This document shows, in pieces, positions 34,401 through 36,533 of a stretch of DNA of 36,533 nt. The notes under the pieces were generated by a model. It ran no database searches. It was not told where the DNA came from and saw only the letters and a list, made by a program, of their open reading frames with translations. The stretch's first letter is position 1. The number at the start of each line of letters is the position of its first letter. Origin of the DNA: Rhodospirillales bacterium (GTDB lineage Bacteria > Pseudomonadota > Alphaproteobacteria > Acetobacterales > Acetobacteraceae); NCBI GenBank assembly GCA_947447625.1, contig CANFKS010000038.1, positions 1 through 36,533 on the forward strand. Direction: 5' to 3'. The position numbers and the translations under genes are program-made.

Positions 34401-36533
34401 TGTGGCGCTCGCATCCGGGGGCAGTATCACTGGCTTTGTCGCGAGCGGCGGCCGTCTGGTGATCAGTTCCGGTGCGACTGCGGGGGTTGTTGTTTCGGCT
34501 GGTGCTGTGCAGATCGTGCTTTCGAGAGGCGTGACCTATGGCGCGATCGGTGCTGGTGCCACCTCGCTGATCAGCTCCGGAGGGACCGCGTCGAGCCATG
34601 TGCTGAGTTCCGGCGGGACCGAAATTGTCTCCTCGGGCGGTTACACGTCTGGCGCCGTGGTTTCAGGCGGACAATTGATCATCAATGCGGGAGGCACCGG
34701 CTCAAGCCTGGTTCTTCCCCTGACGAGTGCCGGGACGATAACGGTCAATTCGGGAGGGACCGCGAACACCATCGCCACATCCGGCGGTATTTTCGTCAAC
34801 AATGGAGGGTCTGTCAGCAATTTATCGTTAACTTACTATCTTGTCACAAGCGCTTATAACGCTTCGCTCGGTATCTATCAGTATACAACAAGATATTACG
34901 CTGGAGCCGGCGAAAGATTCGGTGGCGGTGTGGTTGTGAGCGGGGCAACCATTGGAAACCTCAGTGCTTTCGGCGGCACTTCTGGCGCTTTGTTCGTCAA
35001 TTTGACCGTCGCGGCCGGTGGCACGCTGTGGAATAATGGCGCATCTTTCGTTGGCTTGACGGTTGCTGCTGGCGGAACAGAGTTCATCGGCAGCGGCAGC
35101 ACCGCGATCCGTCCGGCGAGCGGCGATCCTGCCGCCATTCTCATCGTGCTCAGCGGGGGCACACTCAAGACGGCGGCCTCCAACCAATCCGGCGTCACGC
35201 TGAACAGCGGCGGCTCGGAGGTTATCCTGGCCGGCACGACCTTGCTGGGCGCGGGTATCAGGTCGGGTGGCATTCTGGTCGCAGCCTCCGGCGCGACCGC
35301 TTCGGCGACGTTGCTGAGTGCTGGCGGCGCCTTGCTGGTTTCCTCCGGTGGCACAAGTATTTCCGGCGCCGTCCTGTCCGGCGGGACCGAGGTGGTTTTA
35401 TCCGGGGCACTGGCCAGTGGCCTGGTTGTCTCGGCCGGGGGCTCGGTGGTGGCCGCGGGTGGCTCGCTGGTCGGGCTCGTGATGGCCAGCGGCGCCATCT
35501 ACGGGATGGCCGGCACCTTCGTTTCAAGCGGATTGGTGGTCTCCAGCGGCGCAAAAGTGGCTCTGACATATGGCGCCACCACCGTCAGCGGCACCGTCAG
35601 CTCCGCTGGATCCCTGACCATCGGCGCCGGCGGTGTTGATCTTGCGGGGGTGGTGAGTTCTGGTGGTTCGGAGGTCCTGTCCGCGGGAGGCTACGCCAGC
35701 GGCGTCATCGTGCTGAGCGGTGGCGTTTTCGCGCAGTTTGGCGGGACCATCTCGGGGATGACGCTCTCGAGCGGCGCCACCGAGTTGATCGGTGCCGGGT
35801 ATGTGGCCAGAGCGGCGGTCTTCTCCGGCGGCCAGACCCTCGCGGTCAACGGAACAACCAGCAATGCAGTGATCAGCAGTGGCGGGACACTGCGGATCAA
35901 TTCCGGCGGCAAGGATGTTTCGGCTTCGATCTTGTCGGGTGGCGTGCTCGTTGTGTCCTCCGGCGGCACTGCCACTGCACCAACCGTGAGTAGCGGGGGA
36001 ACGGTCCAGTTTGCCCGCGGCGCCGTGACCCTCGCCGTTCTGCTCAGCGGGTCTACCGAAATCCTCAGCAGCGGCGCGGTTCAGAGTGCTGCTGTCGTGG
36101 GCGCTGGGGTGGTCGATATTGTCAGTGCCGGGGCCACAGCAAAGGCCGTTACCGTGAGCAGCGGCGGTACGATCATGGCCGCTGGAGGTGTCATCAGCAG
36201 CCTTGTCTTGAATGGTGGCGGCGTCGAAATCGTCGCAGCCGGCATTACTTTGACGAGCCCCCAGGCGATCGGGAGTGGTGCGATTTTGATGGTGTCTGGC
36301 GTGACCAGCGCCGCGACGATTGGCAATGGTGGCTTGATGGTGCTTGCATCGGGCGGCGTGGATCGGTCGGCGAAGATCAATTCTGGGGGCACCCAGATGG
36401 TGTCCGCCGGGGGCGTCGTGAGCGCGGCCGTGATCAGCAGCGGTGCCACGCTCGTCCTCTCGTCCGGCGGCTCGGTCTCGAGTTTGACCTTCGCGGCCGG
36501 CGCGACCGAAGTGCTGGCCAGCGGTGTGACTTC
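22411..36533 (+). CDS. Giant strand-loop-strand (AIDA-type) repeat protein, 3' end beyond window
   Basis: From GTG 22411 the frame reads without a stop to the window edge, at least 4,707 codons. The start overlaps the heptosyltransferase stop (GTGA) and has GAGGTGG (22397-22403) as Shine-Dalgarno sequence. The whole chain is made of imperfect repeats of about 19 residues patterned like VVSSGGTxxVxSGGxA, the strand-loop-strand units of AIDA-I/TibA passengers that stack as a beta-solenoid. At 19 residues each, this is roughly 240 units (estimate). Ser, Gly, Thr, Ala and Val dominate; I saw no cysteine and only about eight Trp. The repeat serines are the expected heptosylation sites. The N-terminus (MTIVQSNTSGSLVGAG) lacks a Sec signal peptide, so type V secretion is not demonstrated. 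A C-terminal beta-barrel, type I signal or Hint-type domain may lie downstream. A surface or secreted adhesin or matrix role is inferred. Confidence 0.93.
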   Translation, partial: MTITIVQSNTSGSLVGAGVVLAVTPGNLDVGARVSSGGILTVYSGGSTSATVVSGGGIFVVSSGGSDAATTVFAGGTAQVQSGGIASALSVSSGGTLFAGGGSVAGLTLASGAMEVIGSGVASNGAMVNAGVTLRVSSGGSATSATVSSGGTLDIVGGGYASGTTLQSGATEIVSSGIVWTGGTISAGVTAVAKALAVVNSMSVLSAGLLVVSSAGSAVSAMISGGGTVLVSAGGTTSNGVVSSGGTAIVLSGAIASNGTINAFGQLSIGSGGRAASAVLSGGTALVLSGGTASATVVSAGGTIQINAGGTALSATIMSAGIAALLAGGSATALTISAGASVQIAGIATTIVVSSGGAVAVTSGGVASGVVVSSAGGLVVSAAGVASSVVVSSAGSLFVSSGGVASGVVVSSAASLVVSSGGRAVATNISLGGTQSVASGAFASTTIVSSGGTLFAAGGAITGLVLSAGASEVLASGVTSSGATVASGVSLILSSGAVASGATVLSGGVLRVSAGGAASAGLASSGGNWTIASGGLWQGGTALAGATVTISSGGSVIAAVLSSGVLATVSSGALVSGGTVASGARITALSAGVTSNVLLVGGGVEALSSGSIANATEMSSGATMLINSAGVATSAIVSSGATIVTSTGGTTLSATVASGGSLNVGYGGTATSATISSGGTIFLNQSSTASSVLTALTLLPGAVEVFNTGVVSSGIVVSSGAVVIGMTGATLSALTVSSGGTVINRGASFAGFVYSSGGTLVHSAFTFAAAYSGGQGLALAGGAIASTTIISSGGSLFVWSGGTLISGSVQSGGIVTVSSGGSLVSNTISTGASVTLSNGGVLISGTLASGAAITLSSGAVVSGATLAIGETLAVGAGVTARALIQLSAATVTVTAGGMVSGNVLSSGGSLVVGSGGTALSNTVNSAGVERISSAGYDSGTAVLSGGSLVVYAAGGGSAITFASGAVGVVSSGGSLVSAVLSSAAVLTINSGGIDSALGIQASGTAIIASGGTELAPLVSLGGVISANPGATLSGATVLAGGSLVLSSGVTVAGLVVAKGGTEIILGATFQSSGGVVAGGVLAVSSGATASAFTISSGATAVAYSGGAISGQIASSGATILVSSGGFQRGGVNYAGSVEKILVGGWASNTNLSSGSTEIISSGASTKSVNVSSGGSLIISSAGTGSATQIYLGGTVFTSSSGIGTAQNIYSGGSLIVLYGGSELAPTAIAGGNVIVSSGGILSGLSVSSGANLTISAGAVISALTISSGAVQSLTSGVRVIQGIVSAGGTMVVGSGASLLSALGSGGTLFIASSGLLSSATMATSGGTALVSGGGTAVAVVVSSGALVSVRAQGLLSGATAASGGVLDLMSGGTMSAAVMIAGGSVVIESGGTQNGATLSSGGALLVSGGGTTIALAVSSGGVYAVVSGAVLSTLALSSGGTVTVLSGGVVSGATHLSGGLLSVGAGGTEIGDLLSSGASQTLSSGASALSTVVSAGGIQTVSSGAVVISTVISSGGTEIVLSGAVISAATVSSAGVLTVSSGGSMLSTLISSGATLTLLAGAVASGATIIAGGSVFVSSGATFNGALNSLGVLTISSGGVAQNDTLFGVSNTVLAGGSLVSGVLSGGSLVVSGLVSGLILSGGKLDVRSAGTVIAAMMSSGASYIGLSGAVVSGLTVSSGATVTVSTGQTFSNVSILSGGTEILSSGSVVSTGATVGVGAVFAVSSGSTLVSATVSSGGTVVMSAASLATGLSLMSGATQIGRGANLGTGGTISAAQTIVLSAGATISTLTVASGAALLVSATGTATSAAVSSGGTMVVTTAGVAASATLGSGGTVLVSSGGTAAALGLAGGLEIVSAGGIASGGTVSGGSLVVNSAGTASAVTVALLGQIQVSSGGLALSGSIGSGGVVRVLPGGTGSALIVSSGGTYLLSGTGNAGGTVLSGGTEMIVSGATGFWTIVSAGGSLVVSSGAIYYPTGIVTSDTIVSSGATLIAQTSAVTSAIVNSGVTLWVNNTSANGVAIAATVLSGGSMRVSSGGSATAPIFSGGSATVLSGGLLSGGSLSAGLVVISSAGIVSGLTVSASGRILVSSGGSAVAAVLSGGTATLSAGGTGNGLVVSSGGSLLMSSGGFASGGTVLSGGTAFVLAGGTGSGQVISSGGLLAISSGGVASGIMVSSAGTASILAGGSGVGLVVSTGGAVVIGSAGIASGGTVLAGGIASILSGGVASATMISASGTLVVSAGATMSAAVVSSQGTITVQSGATLLGGSVISTGLVAVSSGAVVSGLTESSGGTIALLQGASASGGTVSSGGVVIVSSSAVLSGGTSLSGGTILLSGGVLSGVVLSSGAIESLASGTSYSGLSVSSGAILNVLSGAVASGATLVSGASLVVNSGASVANTSISGGALVVSSGAVFSAGTMAGLTFTPLVGAAFNSLTVLSGGSLVVGSGVTASAALLSSGGTALVSSAGTANATTVYRGGVLFVSSGGMALSAGVSSGGTLTAISGATVSGSTVSSGGTLLVNSSPVLSGVTFLPGSVEAFTSGVVSSGATVQSGYAFAAMISANLSNAVVSSGGTMIAAGGTLTGLILSSGATEILAGIASAAIAVAAGLTYVAGAGAGITTAIVSSGGLLIVQSGGSALLGSLQSGGQMIISGGTASGMTVSNGALVQVLSGGTMSALTVASGATVLVLSGGTIRGGTMASGGNLVLSAGAIASGFATSGLALTVSSGATVSAVTVSSGGQMSVASGGSVVAGSVLSGATLTVNSGATASGVTIASAATLTVVAGATLLAGSVATTLAVSSGVTISGVTMLASGTQTLLSGGTASGSILTAGTMVVSSGGSAVGAKILGLGVESVLPGGLDSGGTVSSGGTLLVSSGGMASGNTISSGGTAIALAGGLIGSAGIVSAGTMLVSSGGTVSGLTMGAGGVLTVLSGGTVNVVSGGSLIGGTVSGGVETIAAGAMVSGAAISAGATVAVSSGATASGLLLYSGGTVAVAAGAIYQGGTIGSAATFAVSSGVVISGVTHLGGSTETVLSGGTASGSILSSGGTVQLSAGGSSISAVVLSLGQQLVLSGGVETGTVVSSAGTLTVSSGGSSLAGVISSGGRAFVMSGGLMSSATVISGGGLGVLAGGTVSGLTMSALDSTYLVISSGATVSIVAGGSVFGGTVSSGGVETIASGAVLTNGVIRVGGTVSVSSGATASGLLLSSGGTIVAAAGAIYQGGTISAGAMLAVNSGVTLSNVTFLGTGTIGSGAIVSGSILSTGGTVQLSAGGSSFNALVRNLGRELVSSGGFETGAMVSAGGTLLVNFGGTANSNTVSLGGSAIVLSGGLITSVAVASGGSLIASAGGTIGGAVVSSGGSLVLSSVASISGLVLLSGAKEVFFSGVVSSGASVAGGVGLVVSSGAVVSAASIGSGGSVTIVSGGSAASIGIASAGTMTVAAGGIVTALNVTSAGTVMLSGTASGGLVSNGGSLVISAGATGSQITVSSGGSLVDGGQLISATVSSGGALVLSSGGTTSATTLIRGSQTVLSSGFASGTLVQLGAALVISTGGTVSAAVIAVGGAQTISAGGTGSGGTVSGGAVVISAAGTALSDTIMSGGVETVSSGGTAVSAVASAGGTLMVSSGGSILSGNALSGGSFIARAGGTVSALSVSGGGVLVVSSGGSANAAIVLSSGLALVSSGGLASATKVSAGATLTLLAGGTTSAAVVSSGGVEIVSSGGAASATTVQAGGTLKYSAGAIVSGLVLASGATEVLASGAVLNSFTVVSGAVLVVSSGATANTITVASGGSIIASGGVISGLVIAAGGREILASGIVSSGATIPAGAMFMVMSGASSLSAVILSGGSEVVSSGGIASATSVKSGGTLFASGGVVAALVLSSGASAIIASGLTSSGAVVSSGARLVVASGATVLAPLIASGGVLIVSSGGTTVSAVISSGGIEYVSAGAFATSTTVLSGGVIGKTGTASGLVLSSGASVLLNAGASYINVASGVTVALASGGSITGFVASGGRLVISSGATAGVVVSAGAVQIVLSRGVTYGAIGAGATSLISSGGTASSHVLSSGGTEIVSSGGYTSGAVVSGGQLIINAGGTGSSLVLPLTSAGTITVNSGGTANTIATSGGIFVNNGGSVSNLSLTYYLVTSAYNASLGIYQYTTRYYAGAGERFGGGVVVSGATIGNLSAFGGTSGALFVNLTVAAGGTLWNNGASFVGLTVAAGGTEFIGSGSTAIRPASGDPAAILIVLSGGTLKTAASNQSGVTLNSGGSEVILAGTTLLGAGIRSGGILVAASGATASATLLSAGGALLVSSGGTSISGAVLSGGTEVVLSGALASGLVVSAGGSVVAAGGSLVGLVMASGAIYGMAGTFVSSGLVVSSGAKVALTYGATTVSGTVSSAGSLTIGAGGVDLAGVVSSGGSEVLSAGGYASGVIVLSGGVFAQFGGTISGMTLSSGATELIGAGYVARAAVFSGGQTLAVNGTTSNAVISSGGTLRINSGGKDVSASILSGGVLVVSSGGTATAPTVSSGGTVQFARGAVTLAVLLSGSTEILSSGAVQSAAVVGAGVVDIVSAGATAKAVTVSSGGTIMAAGGVISSLVLNGGGVEIVAAGITLTSPQAIGSGAILMVSGVTSAATIGNGGLMVLASGGVDRSAKINSGGTQMVSAGGVVSAAVISSGATLVLSSGGSVSSLTFAAGATEVLASGVT
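23506..23676 (+). repeat. Three near-identical 57-bp (19-residue) tandem units
   Basis: Units at 23506-23562, 23563-23619 and 23620-23676 each encode VAS-(G/S)-VVVSSA-x-x-L-x-VS and share long identical DNA stretches. Elsewhere in the array units agree at the protein level but differ in codons, so these three mark a recent expansion and fix the unit length at 19 residues. Confidence 0.8.
31200..32390 (+). repeat. Segmental duplication of about 657 bp within the repeat array
   Basis: The segment from about 31200 to 31740 resembles the one from about 31857 to 32390 in register. GGVETIA lies at 31270 and 31927, ATASGLLL and AGAIYQGGTI occur at the same 657-bp offset, and TVQLSAGGSS occurs at 31561 and 32212 (offset 651, a two-codon indel). 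Both copies keep the order of the atypical units, so a block of roughly 34 units' length was duplicated rather than single units. Confidence 0.7.
34810..34926 (+). other. Non-repetitive Tyr-rich island inside the giant repeat protein
   Basis: In the giant frame this stretch reads SNLSLTYYLVTSAYNASLG, then IYQYTTRYYAGAGERF. It has eight Tyr in about 30 residues where the array otherwise has almost none, no SSGG motif, and clearly more A+T in its codons (TTA, TAT, AAT, ACA). It separates two stretches of regular repeats and could be a loop, an inserted mini-domain or a junction between two ancestral arrays. Confidence 0.6.

Noticed and set aside
22384-36449. Many long open frames on the minus strand, rich in Pro, Ala, Thr and Glu
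   Set aside because: They mirror the Ser/Gly repeat codons of the giant plus-strand gene, start and stop at arbitrary repeat positions, and resemble no family. They are antisense by-products of base composition.
22411-36533. CRISPR array or satellite DNA
   Set aside because: The repeats stay in one open frame, vary in sequence and have no spacer pattern; they encode protein repeats.

Overview
The window is GC-rich bacterial chromosome, most likely from an alphaproteobacterium of the Acetobacteraceae/Rhodospirillales type. This assignment is inferred from gene content and from the style of the sequence: a fused NarK1-NarK2 transporter, DUF6134 and DUF2177 genes, and a dispersed hairpin repeat between genes. 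No rRNA or tRNA fixes the taxonomy.

Positions 1-4650 hold the tail of an Ala/Asn/Thr-rich protein interrupted by an amber codon, then minus-strand genes: a phenylacetate-CoA ligase-like adenylating enzyme, a translationally coupled DUF6134 (exported) and DUF2177 (membrane) pair, and an HpcH/HpaI-type aldolase. Three copies of a hairpin-bearing repeat of about 100 bp sit in the gaps at about 655, 2354 and 3805.

Positions 4961-7582 look like a catabolic or uptake module: an enolase-superfamily epimerase (dipeptide or acyl-glutamate type), an MFS transporter, and the N-terminal remnant of a dihydrodipicolinate-synthase-family gene.

Positions 7692-20770 are a complete respiratory nitrate reduction locus. 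A cysteine-free Crp/Fnr regulator is divergent from narK(1-2 fusion)-narG-narH-narJ-narI, a parvulin-type prolyl isomerase with a His-rich tail, a Mog-type molybdopterin adenylyltransferase, and nnrS. Genes overlap or nearly touch, and a perfect FNR-type box (TTGAT-N4-ATCAA) lies upstream of narK with spacing that suits a class II promoter. The products cover nitrate import and nitrite export, the membrane nitrate reductase, its maturation, its molybdenum cofactor, and NO-related defence.

Positions 20771-36533 begin with an AT-rich gap and then carry a protein O-heptosyltransferase of the TibC/Aah family. It is overlapped (GTGA) by a giant open frame that starts at 22411 and is still open at the window edge. 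That frame gives at least 4,707 codons of Ser/Gly/Thr/Ala/Val-rich strand-loop-strand repeats of about 19 residues, with no cysteine seen and no obvious N-terminal signal peptide. This glycosyltransferase plus giant repeat substrate pair is the most striking system in the window. Its secretion route is not visible because the C-terminus lies outside.
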